Below, one piece after another: positions 7,106 to 12,974 of a DNA stretch of 14,815 nucleotides (within the stretch, counting starts at the first letter, position 1; each line of letters starts with the position of its first letter). The stretch covers positions 1-14,815 of the forward strand of contig MHER01000146.1 in assembly GCA_001805205.1 (NCBI GenBank). Direction: 5' to 3'. This DNA comes from Nitrospirae bacterium RIFCSPLOW2_12_42_9. GTDB taxonomy: Bacteria > Nitrospirota > 9FT-COMBO-42-15 > HDB-SIOI813. A program made the position numbers and the translations under genes. The notes under the pieces are model-generated. The model did no database searches. It was not told the origin of the DNA and saw only the letters and a list, made by a program, of their open reading frames with translations.

Positions 7106-7470
7106 AAAAACCTTTCCTGTATTTCAAAGGCATTCTTAATAACTTCCAACTTATTTCCATAAATAGAGACAACGTCAAACCGGCATGGGTGGTCTGAACA
7201 TTTCTTTTCATTGATATAAGACAATGCAACTCTTATTATCTTATTCTGCTTCCGCAAATCAACCGCTGCCTCAGGATTCCCATAATGTAATGTACTTCTT
7301 GACTTGACTTCAATAAAAACTATCGTATCACCATCCCTGGCTATAAGGTCAATCTCCCCCAAACGGTTCTTATAATTTCTCTCAATTATCAAATAATTAT
7401 TAGCCATCAAATATTTTATTGCAGCATCTTCACCAAGTTTTCCTTTAGCCCGTGTACTTTCCTTTACCAT
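7099..7470 (-). CDS. yraN: YraN/UPF0102 family protein, nuclease-like fold
   Basis: Member of the YraN (UPF0102) family, small cytoplasmic proteins with a restriction-endonuclease/Holliday-junction-resolvase-like fold and poorly known role. From ATG 7470 it has 123 residues. Conserved features are the N-terminal GKLGEDAAIKYL (Glu14), GEIDLIARD (Glu39, Asp41) and VFIEVKSRS (Glu54, Lys56), matching the PD-(D/E)xK pattern. A TTG at 7485 would add five residues and overlap rnhB by 11 nt. I prefer ATG 7470, four nt after the rnhB stop, because the family usually begins just before this point; neither start has a clear ribosome binding site. Adjacent rnhB-yraN is a common arrangement. Confidence 0.93.
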   Translation of the reverse strand: MVKESTRAKGKLGEDAAIKYLMANNYLIIERNYKNRLGEIDLIARDGDTIVFIEVKSRSTLHYGNPEAAVDLRKQNKIIRVALSYINEKKCSDHPCRFDVVSIYGNKLEVIKNAFEIQERFLW

Positions 7471-7474
7471 ATTA

Positions 7475-8098
7475 TCAGAAATCAAATTTCAGATTTAAGA
7501 ACTTTTTTAAAAAGCTCTTTCTATGAATCACAGATGGGCCGAATTGTTTCAGCCTTTCCATGTGCTCTTTCGTACCATAACCTTTATGCGTGATGAAATT
7601 ATACTGGGGAAATATTGAATGCTCCCGGACCATCAGCATGTCTCTTGTAACCTTTGCTATAATAGACGCTGATGCAATCGAAATACTCTTTGAATCACCC
7701 TTAATAATTGAGCTTTGTGGAAGGTCGACATCAGAGAGTGATACCGCATCAATAAGCAGGAAATCAGGAGGAATATTTAATTCCTTAATAGCCATTTCCA
7801 TGGCCTTAATAGTTGCCCTTAATATATTTATTCTATCAATATCCTCATTTCCGACAACACCTACACCTGTGGACACTGCACACCTTTTTATTATCTCAAA
7901 AAGAAACTCCCTTTTTGAAGGTGTCAGTTTCTTTGAATCATTTACCCCATCAATGGTTAATCCCACTGGCAGTATAACTGCTGCTGCTACAACAGGCCCG
8001 GCAAGGCATCCCCTGCCAGCCTCATCAATCCCTGCAATATATTTATAGCCCTGCCTGTATGCCTCATATTCATAAGTGAGGTCAGGTACCAGGCACAT
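7475..8098 (-). CDS. rnhB: ribonuclease HII
   Basis: Cytoplasmic endonuclease that cuts the RNA strand of RNA/DNA hybrids and nicks at ribonucleotides in DNA. It has 207 residues, the usual size. The carboxylate tetrad is present as Asp25-Glu26 in GIDEAGRG, Asp117 in LLIDAV and Asp135 in KGDSKSISIASASIIAKVTRD, with the same spacing as the E. coli enzyme (92 and 18 residues). The C-terminal HKGYGTKEHM motif is also intact. ATG 8098 lies 3 nt after the rplS stop, with a GGGGGA stretch inside the rplS end as a likely ribosome binding site. Confidence 0.97.
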   Translation of the reverse strand: MCLVPDLTYEYEAYRQGYKYIAGIDEAGRGCLAGPVVAAAVILPVGLTIDGVNDSKKLTPSKREFLFEIIKRCAVSTGVGVVGNEDIDRINILRATIKAMEMAIKELNIPPDFLLIDAVSLSDVDLPQSSIIKGDSKSISIASASIIAKVTRDMLMVREHSIFPQYNFITHKGYGTKEHMERLKQFGPSVIHRKSFLKKFLNLKFDF

Positions 8099-8101
8099 TT
8101 T

Positions 8102-8500
8102 CTATCCCCCGTCTGTTTTCTCTGCCTCTTTCCCTGCAACTCTCTCTTTTTGAAATATCTCCTTTACCTCATCTATACGCATAGCCCGTCCCTTCTTACT
8201 ACGGATATAATATAGCTTTGCCCGGCGTACCCGGCCTTTTTTTATTACCTTTATATCCTGAACTGTTGGAGAATAGATAGGAAATATACGTTCAACCCCC
8301 ACTCCATATGAGACCTTTCTTACTGTAATTGTTTCTCTGGTGTTTCTCCCCCTCCTGGCAATAACATTCCCCTCGAACATCTGCAGACGTTCCCTGTCAC
8401 CTTCGATGACCTTGACAAATACCTGCACAGTGTCCCCTATATTAAAGGGTGGTATACTCTTCTGTGAATGCTGCTTCTCGATACGCTCTATTGTATTCAT
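8102..8500 (-). CDS. rplS: 50S ribosomal protein L19
   Basis: Large-subunit protein at the 30S-50S interface. It has 132 residues compared with about 115 in E. coli. The core is recognisable from PPFNIGDTVQVFVKVIEGDRERLQMFEG through RGRNTRETITVRKVSYGVGVERIFPIYSP to RAKLYYIRSKKGRAMRI. The extra length is a charged C-terminal tail (about 112-132: EIFQKERVAGKEAEKTDGG). Its ATG overlaps the trmD stop (ATGA), and its ribosome binding site AGGAGG (8508-8515 region) lies inside trmD codons, so it can be translated both independently and by coupling. Confidence 0.98.
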   Translation of the reverse strand: MNTIERIEKQHSQKSIPPFNIGDTVQVFVKVIEGDRERLQMFEGNVIARRGRNTRETITVRKVSYGVGVERIFPIYSPTVQDIKVIKKGRVRRAKLYYIRSKKGRAMRIDEVKEIFQKERVAGKEAEKTDGG

Positions 8501-9234
8501 ATTGATTCCTCCTCCCTGATCTCTCCAAGTAAGTCTTTTTCTTCTTCTGAAAGCTCCACAGTGGATAAAAGATCAGGCCTTTTCCTTAATGTATTTACTA
8601 ACTTCTGTCTCTTCCTCCACAACCTGATCTCTTCGTGATTGCCGGAGAGTAATACATCCGGTACCTTCATACCCATAAGTTCAGATGGTCTTGTATAATG
8701 CGGATAATCAAGCAGCCGGTTAAAAGATTCTTCCTCTGCAGATGATATATCCCCTAAAACACCTTCTATCAATCTGACTGTAGAATCTATTATCACGAGT
8801 GCCGCGAGTTCTCCTCCTGTTAAAACATAGTCCCCTATTGAAATCTCTTCTGGTTTAAGATATATCCTTACCCTCTCATCTATACCCTCATAATGACCAC
8901 ATATAAATAATATTCTTCTCTTTTCCTGGCTCAGATCGTAAGCGATCTCCTGACTGTATCGTTTCCCCTGTGGTGATAGAAGAATAATCCTTAAATCTTT
9001 ATCACCTTCTCCTATATGCGCAACAGCCCTTAAAATCGGCTCTGCCTTTAAAACCATTCCTGCGCCGCCACCGTAGGGAGAATCATCTGCAGTGTGATGC
9101 TTGTCGAATGTGAAATCCCTTATATTGATAACCCTTACTTCTAACAGGCCCTTATCAATCGCCCTCTTTATTATACTCTCATCGAGGACTGAAGATATCA
9201 TCCCCGGGAAGAGTGTCAGGACGTCACAACGCAT
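8497..9234 (-). CDS. trmD: tRNA (guanine37-N1)-methyltransferase
   Basis: SPOUT-family enzyme that uses SAM to make m1G37 in tRNAs and so prevents frameshifting. It has 245 residues. Characteristic segments are DVLTLFPGM near the start, DDSPYGGGAGMVL (50-62), LLSPQGKRYSQ (85-95), the knot region ICGHYEGIDERV (111-122) and ISIGDYVLTGGELAALVIIDS (131-151), then LLDYPHYTRP and VLLSGNHEEIRLWR. Arg154 is present. The position matching the E. coli general base Asp169 is Glu169 here, in EEESFNRLLDY, a conservative change. The alignment is from memory but the numbering coincides. ATG 9234 is 4 nt after the rimM stop; no strong ribosome binding site is visible, so coupling is likely. Confidence 0.97.
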   Translation of the reverse strand: MRCDVLTLFPGMISSVLDESIIKRAIDKGLLEVRVINIRDFTFDKHHTADDSPYGGGAGMVLKAEPILRAVAHIGEGDKDLRIILLSPQGKRYSQEIAYDLSQEKRRILFICGHYEGIDERVRIYLKPEEISIGDYVLTGGELAALVIIDSTVRLIEGVLGDISSAEEESFNRLLDYPHYTRPSELMGMKVPDVLLSGNHEEIRLWRKRQKLVNTLRKRPDLLSTVELSEEEKDLLGEIREEESI

Positions 9235-9238
9235 ATTT

Positions 9239-9781
9239 TCAGGTTAATCCATCTATTAATGAAATAATCATCCGCCTGGTCCTGATATCCACCTCCTTGA
9301 TAACATCGTGGATAGCAGGTATCAGATATTCCCGGTCTGAACCCTTAACAATATATACGTCATTACTCCCGGTTTCCATGATATCCACAATCTTGCCAAG
9401 ATTCCTGCCATCTGTTGTATAAACATCCATGCCGATTATCTCAAAATGATAATAATGTCCCCTCTCAAGTCCTGGAACTTCATCTGCAGGAACCATTATA
9501 TGGCCGCCGACAATCTCTTCTGCCTCAGCTATTGTCAATGGAGGTTTAAACCCGACTATTACCCCCCCCTTTGCCATTATTACCCTCTCAATATGATATT
9601 CCTTAGTCATTCCGGATTTTGTAAATATACAAACCTTTTTAAGGGTTGAATAACGACGCGGATTATCTGAGAGGGATATTACTTTAATATCCCCTTTTAT
9701 GCCATGGGTCTTTACTATATAGCCTACAGCAACAAAATCTTCTTTTCTCCACTCCCCTATTCCAGTATCTCCAGTACACAC
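9239..9781 (-). CDS. rimM: ribosome maturation factor RimM
   Basis: Binds S19 and assists late 30S head assembly and 16S processing. It has 180 residues. The N-terminal domain shows the family signature [18 protein letters not shown] (about 19-36), and a C-terminal PRC-barrel domain follows (about 105-178: [32 protein letters not shown]). The start is GTG at 9779-9781, inside the last codons of khpA, giving a 25-nt overlap. No ATG, GTG or TTG exists in frame between the khpA stop and the conserved domain start, so this start is favoured. A GGGGAAAAGG stretch lies upstream. The preceding N-terminal residues ([11 protein letters not shown]) are not conserved in the family as I recall it. Confidence 0.96.
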   Translation of the reverse strand: MCTGDTGIGEWRKEDFVAVGYIVKTHGIKGDIKVISLSDNPRRYSTLKKVCIFTKSGMTKEYHIERVIMAKGGVIVGFKPPLTIAEAEEIVGGHIMVPADEVPGLERGHYYHFEIIGMDVYTTDGRNLGKIVDIMETGSNDVYIVKGSDREYLIPAIHDVIKEVDIRTRRMIISLIDGLT

Positions 9782-9987
9782 CTTTTCCCCAACTTTGTCC
9801 CTGCAGCACTTAGTATAGTCCTCATTGCCCTTGCGGTCTTTCCCTGCTTCCCAATAACCTTACCAAGATCCTCACGTGCCACCCGTAGTTCAAAAACTAC
9901 TGTTTTCTCTCCTTGAACCTCTCCAACAACTACATCAGACGGGCTATCAACAAGGGCTTTAGCAATTTGCTCGATCAGTTCTTTCAT
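9757..9987 (-). CDS. khpA: KH-domain RNA-binding protein KhpA
   Basis: Small RNA-binding protein of 76 residues with a single KH domain. The GxxG loop is visible in [19 protein letters not shown], and the N-terminus [16 protein letters not shown] is typical of the family. An upstream in-frame ATG exists at 10002, but the strong ribosome binding site GGAGGTGG (9993-10000) lies between the two and five bases before ATG 9987, so the downstream start is chosen. In other bacteria KhpA pairs with KhpB/Jag and affects cell elongation and division, which is of interest given ftsEX downstream. No khpB is seen here. It lies 45 nt after rpsP. Confidence 0.95.
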   Translation of the reverse strand: MKELIEQIAKALVDSPSDVVVGEVQGEKTVVFELRVAREDLGKVIGKQGKTARAMRTILSAAGTKLGKRCVLEILE

Positions 9988-9992
9988 CGCAA

Positions 9993-10000
9993 CCACCTCC
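9993..10000 (-). promoter_or_regulatory. ribosome binding site deciding the khpA start
   Basis: GGAGGTGG with a 5-nt spacer to ATG 9987. It overlaps the first codons that would follow the alternative ATG 10002, so that earlier start is unlikely. Confidence 0.85.
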
Positions 10001-10032
10001 ATTTCTTTTAAATATCAAGAATCAAAAAAAAT

Positions 10033-10311
10033 TTACGATGAGGATGTTTCCCTAATCTCGTTAAATCTCTTCATGACGCCGCTTTTCTTAAAAAGCTGTT
10101 TCACTGTATCAGAGACCTGTGCCCCTTTTGAAAGCCAGTTCAGGGCCTTATTCTCGTCTATCTTAATTACAGGTGTCTCTGCAAGGGGATCATATACCCC
10201 GAGTATCTCAATGAATCTTCCATCCCTCGGCATACGGGAGTCTGCCACTACCACCCTGTAGAATGGTCTTTTTTTCCTGCCCATCCGCGTGAGACGTATT
10301 ATTGTAGCCAC
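10033..10311 (-). CDS. rpsP: 30S ribosomal protein S16
   Basis: Small-subunit protein needed for 30S assembly. It has 92 residues with the hallmark [31 protein letters not shown] and LGVYDPL. The start codon is GTG (10309-10311), supported by the near-perfect ribosome binding site AGGAGGTG at 10317-10324 with a 5-nt spacer and by the family N-terminus. The C-terminal tail ([18 protein letters not shown]) slightly exceeds the usual length of about 82. It lies 29 nt downstream of the PAS-GGDEF gene, whereas ffh and rpsP are often direct neighbours. Confidence 0.98.
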   Translation of the reverse strand: MATIIRLTRMGRKKRPFYRVVVADSRMPRDGRFIEILGVYDPLAETPVIKIDENKALNWLSKGAQVSDTVKQLFKKSGVMKRFNEIRETSSS

Positions 10312-10316
10312 TAATT

Positions 10317-10324
10317 CACCTCCT
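10317..10324 (-). promoter_or_regulatory. strong ribosome binding site of rpsP (GTG start)
   Basis: AGGAGGTG, five bases before the GTG at 10311. It is among the strongest ribosome binding sites in the window, fitting a highly expressed ribosomal protein, and it fixes the non-ATG start. Confidence 0.9.
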
Positions 10325-10340
10325 TTTCTTTCTATCGTTA

Positions 10341-11213
10341 TTATTCCAGTGGTCTTCCTTTATGCTCATCTATTATTCCTTTTATATTCCAGAGTTGCAA
10401 ATCAAAATCCCTGTCTGCAACCAAAAAGTGGATATTGACATTCACATCTACCGGAATCTTCTCAGATTGTTTCCACTTATGAAAATTTTCCCTGAGTCTC
10501 TGTACAAAGGGTTGAGCCTTTATCTCATCTACACCATAAAGCAGTATTATGAATTCATCTTCTCCATAACGCCCTGCCACATCGACCTCTCTTATAGTCT
10601 TCCTTATAACCTTCCCTATCCCCTTCAAGACATCATCACCAACTTTACTGCCAGCTTTATTATTAATCTCCCTGAGCCTCTCCACATCCATCATCAGAAG
10701 CGCCACTCCTCCACCATGCCTCTGGGCTCTTTTTGCCTCTATGTTATATATTTCCTCAAAATATTGTCTGTGATAAAGTTGTGTAAGAGGGTCAAGCCGC
10801 TCACCTGAAAGGAGCTTTTCCTCTAACAACTGTTTATTAATCTCATTTCTTATTATAATTGCTGCATATGCGGAGTTATTTTCATATTGTAATGCTGCAC
10901 ATACGCCTGGAAGTATAACTGATCCGCCTGATTTAGTCATTACCTTTATCTCTAACCGGTCCGATCCCCTTTTAGTCTGTATTACACCCTGTTTTGGACA
11001 ATCATTTTCACATAACTGGTTGCCTTCAGTATCAAAACATAAAAAAAGTTCAGTACAAAGCCTGGTAGATTCCACTTCTGACTTCTTCCATCCGGTGATT
11101 TCCTCAGCAGCACTATTTATTGCCAATACCCGCCACTCTTTATCAATAATAAAAATGGCATCAGAGGTATAATCAAAGATATCTATCAATCTGAGATTAT
11201 CTATATTAAACAT
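10341..11213 (-). CDS. PAS-GGDEF signalling protein with GEDEF signature and Cys-rich PAS
   Basis: Probable cytoplasmic cyclic-di-GMP-type regulator, 290 residues from ATG 11213. A PAS domain (about 8-125) contains [25 protein letters not shown] and a four-Cys cluster (C53, C59, C68, C72). After a short linker ([24 protein letters not shown]) comes a GGDEF domain (about 140-290). Its signature reads GEDEF (217-221). The metal-binding Asp176, guanine-contacting Asn184 and Asp193, and an I-site-like RxxD (208-211) appear conserved relative to PleD, but the second glycine is Glu and the later strand lacks the usual SIG. It may make c-di-GMP weakly, or only bind nucleotide. There are no membrane segments. 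A TTG at 11234 would add seven residues but lies in a palindrome. The gene separates ffh from rpsP. Confidence 0.88.
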   Translation of the reverse strand: MFNIDNLRLIDIFDYTSDAIFIIDKEWRVLAINSAAEEITGWKKSEVESTRLCTELFLCFDTEGNQLCENDCPKQGVIQTKRGSDRLEIKVMTKSGGSVILPGVCAALQYENNSAYAAIIIRNEINKQLLEEKLLSGERLDPLTQLYHRQYFEEIYNIEAKRAQRHGGGVALLMMDVERLREINNKAGSKVGDDVLKGIGKVIRKTIREVDVAGRYGEDEFIILLYGVDEIKAQPFVQRLRENFHKWKQSEKIPVDVNVNIHFLVADRDFDLQLWNIKGIIDEHKGRPLE

Positions 11214-11225
11214 TTGTATTTTCTT

Positions 11226-11244
11226 GCAGGACAAGATGTCCTGC
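11226..11244. repeat. perfect palindrome between ffh and the PAS-GGDEF gene
   Basis: GCAGGACA and its reverse complement TGTCCTGC are separated by three bases, forming an 8-bp stem. It begins 14 nt downstream of the ffh stop. It resembles short interspersed palindromes found dispersed in many bacterial genomes. No U-run follows, so a terminator call is not supported, though the hairpin could cap the ffh mRNA or lower expression of the next gene. Confidence 0.7.
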
Positions 11245-11258
11245 CTATCCTGTCTTTA

Positions 11259-12599
11259 TTATGAAAAGAGTCTCCTTGCCTGATTTATCATGGAGAGCTT
11301 CCCTTTTCCTCCTGAAAGGCTTTTCATCATCTTTTTTGCCTCTAAAAAGTGTTTAAGGAGTCTGTTTACCTCTTCAACACTAGTTCCGCTGCCATTTGCA
11401 ATACGCTTACGCCTGTCCCCGTTAATTATTGTATGGTCCTTCCTCTCTTTAACAGTCATTGAGTTTATAATCGCCTCCACATGCTTGAGGCTGTTCTCTT
11501 GAATCTCCCCTCCGACATTTTGCAATATCTTCCGGCCGCCAGGTATCATTTGTATGAGATCTGTGAGTGAACCGAGCCTTTTCAGTTGTTTTAATTGAGA
11601 TTTGAAATCCTCGAGGGTAAACTTGTCTCCTTTAAATTTATCCTTGAGGTTTTTAACATCTTCTACTGATATCGCGTTCTGGGCCTTCTCTATCAAAGAG
11701 AGTACATCACCCATCCCTAATATCCTTGATGCCATACGGTCAGGGAAAAATTGTTCAAGCTGATCAAGTTTCTCACCCATCCCAAGCAGTTTAATTGGTT
11801 TACCTGTAACCTCTCTGATCGATAGGACAGCCCCGCCTCTGGCATCACCATCCATCTTTGTCAGTATGAATCCTGTGATATCAAGCGTATTATTAAAATG
11901 GGTGGCGATATTTACTGCATCCTGACCTGTCATGGCATCAACAACAAGGAGTACCTCACCTGGATTAACCTTTTTTTTAATTCGTATCAATTCCTCCATT
12001 AATTCATCATCAATATGGAGTCTTCCTGCAGTATCAAGTATAACAACATCATTGCCGTACATCTTTCCATATTCAACGCCGCCAATGCAGACTTCCACTG
12101 CGTCTTTACCAGCATCAGGTGTAAAAACAGGGACCCTCAGCCCTTCCCCCAGGACTGAAAGTTGTTTTACAGCAGCAGGCCTCCTGATATCCGCTGCCAC
12201 AAGCAAAGGTTTCCTGTTATCCTGCTTAAACATCTTAGCGATTTTACCTGCTGTTGTAGTCTTTCCAGACCCCTGCAATCCAACAAGCATGATAACAGTT
12301 GGAGGAGCAGGTGAAAGATGTATACCCTTACTCCTTTCACCCATAACAGAACACAACTCTTCAAAAACAATCTTTACAACCTGCTGGCCTGGTGAGAGGC
12401 TCTGCATTACCTCTTGTCCCAAAGCCCTGTCCTTAACCTTTTCAATAAATGATTTAACCACCTTGAAGTTTACGTCAGCCTCAAGAAGAGCAAGTCGCAC
12501 TTCTCTCAGCCCTTCCTGTATATCCTTTTCAGTAAGGATACCCCTGCCTTTAAACTTCTTTAATACAGCGTCTATTTTAGATGTCAGATTTTCAAACAT
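11259..12599 (-). CDS. ffh: signal recognition particle protein Ffh (SRP54)
   Basis: GTPase that binds signal sequences and 4.5S RNA and delivers ribosome-nascent chains to FtsY. It has 446 residues, typical length. An N-domain (1-90) has the usual LREVRLALLEADVNFKVV. The G-domain has G1 GLQGSGKTT (107-115), DTAGRL (189-194) and TKMDGDARGG (247-256). The Met-rich M-domain (about 297-446) includes MIPGG (351-355) and the RNA-binding helix-turn-helix region with RRKRIANGSG (396-405). A sigma70-like promoter lies just upstream. No ribosome binding site is obvious before ATG 12599. The 4.5S RNA gene is not in the window. Confidence 0.98.
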   Translation of the reverse strand: MFENLTSKIDAVLKKFKGRGILTEKDIQEGLREVRLALLEADVNFKVVKSFIEKVKDRALGQEVMQSLSPGQQVVKIVFEELCSVMGERSKGIHLSPAPPTVIMLVGLQGSGKTTTAGKIAKMFKQDNRKPLLVAADIRRPAAVKQLSVLGEGLRVPVFTPDAGKDAVEVCIGGVEYGKMYGNDVVILDTAGRLHIDDELMEELIRIKKKVNPGEVLLVVDAMTGQDAVNIATHFNNTLDITGFILTKMDGDARGGAVLSIREVTGKPIKLLGMGEKLDQLEQFFPDRMASRILGMGDVLSLIEKAQNAISVEDVKNLKDKFKGDKFTLEDFKSQLKQLKRLGSLTDLIQMIPGGRKILQNVGGEIQENSLKHVEAIINSMTVKERKDHTIINGDRRKRIANGSGTSVEEVNRLLKHFLEAKKMMKSLSGGKGKLSMINQARRLFS

Positions 12600-12638
12600 T
12601 TTCTGATATATTATAATAAAAATACATGAAACTATAAG

Positions 12639-12667
12639 AGTTTAGATAACTTTAGGCAAGTTGTCAA
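12639..12667 (-). promoter_or_regulatory. sigma70-like promoter of ffh and the downstream ribosomal/divisome run
   Basis: On the minus strand, TTGACA (12662-12667) is a perfect -35 hexamer, followed by a 17-bp spacer and TAAACT (12639-12644, 4/6 match to TATAAT). Transcription would start near 12632, giving a leader of about 33 nt. The -35 box overlaps the TGA stop codon of the upstream small membrane protein gene. This is the best-looking promoter I found in the window. Confidence 0.6.
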
Positions 12668-12915
12668 GAACTAAACCACCATCTCCCGGTTTTAGCCCCA
12701 AGGAATTGCCCAAGGATTGATAAACCAATGGTATAGGGGATTACAGTATAATTAAGGCCGGTAAGCTTTCTTATAAAGATAATGGGTATAACTGGGAGGT
12801 GTATACATAAAAACCAGACTAATGAAAATTTCCGTGTCTTAATCCTTATAATCCCAAAAGGGAAGTTTAATAAAAATGCTCCGCTTGATATAAAAAAGAG
12901 GGTTAATGGTTCCAT
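12664..12915 (-). CDS. small integral membrane protein of unknown function (83 residues)
   Basis: I do not recognise a named family. It has two or three hydrophobic stretches: about 5-23, 33-48 (WFLCIHLPVIPIIFI) and 57-74 (VIPYTIGLSILGQFLGAK). Basic residues between the first two (RIKTRK) suggest membrane topology. A short C-terminal end reads GRWWFSS. The shape and the LNFPFG and KFSLVWFL patterns recall small conserved membrane proteins annotated as hypothetical in deltaproteobacteria-like genomes, from memory only. It lies 59 nt after the Na/Pi transporter gene and 64 nt before ffh, and its stop overlaps the ffh -35 box. No ribosome binding site is clear before ATG 12915, so the start is less certain. 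Confidence 0.65.
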   Translation of the reverse strand: MEPLTLFFISSGAFLLNFPFGIIRIKTRKFSLVWFLCIHLPVIPIIFIRKLTGLNYTVIPYTIGLSILGQFLGAKTGRWWFSS

Positions 12916-12925
12916 TTTCTACATA

Positions 12926-12955
12926 ACAATAAGGCATGCCATGTCTATTAGTCAA
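12926..12955 (-). promoter_or_regulatory. possible promoter before the small membrane protein gene
   Basis: TTGACT (12950-12955) and TATTGT (12926-12931) on the minus strand are 18 bp apart, with the palindrome GGCATGCC in the spacer. If used, transcription would begin only a few bases before ATG 12915, giving a near-leaderless mRNA. This fits the absence of a ribosome binding site but is a weak call. Confidence 0.3.
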
Positions 12956-12974
12956 GCAATTTCCTGATGTTGTT

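Noticed and set aside
7590..8048. 152-codon plus-strand frame
   Set aside because: Antisense to rnhB, whose catalytic tetrad is intact; no motif or ribosome binding site supports the plus frame.
10024..10040. T8 run after the rpsP stop as a terminator
   Set aside because: No GC-rich hairpin precedes the T-run, and khpA follows with a strong ribosome binding site, so a rho-independent terminator is not supported.
11932..12606. Long open frame of 224 codons on the plus strand
   Set aside because: It lies exactly antisense to ffh, has no family motifs, and its Ser/Thr/Ile-rich composition is what the reverse complement of a coding gene gives.
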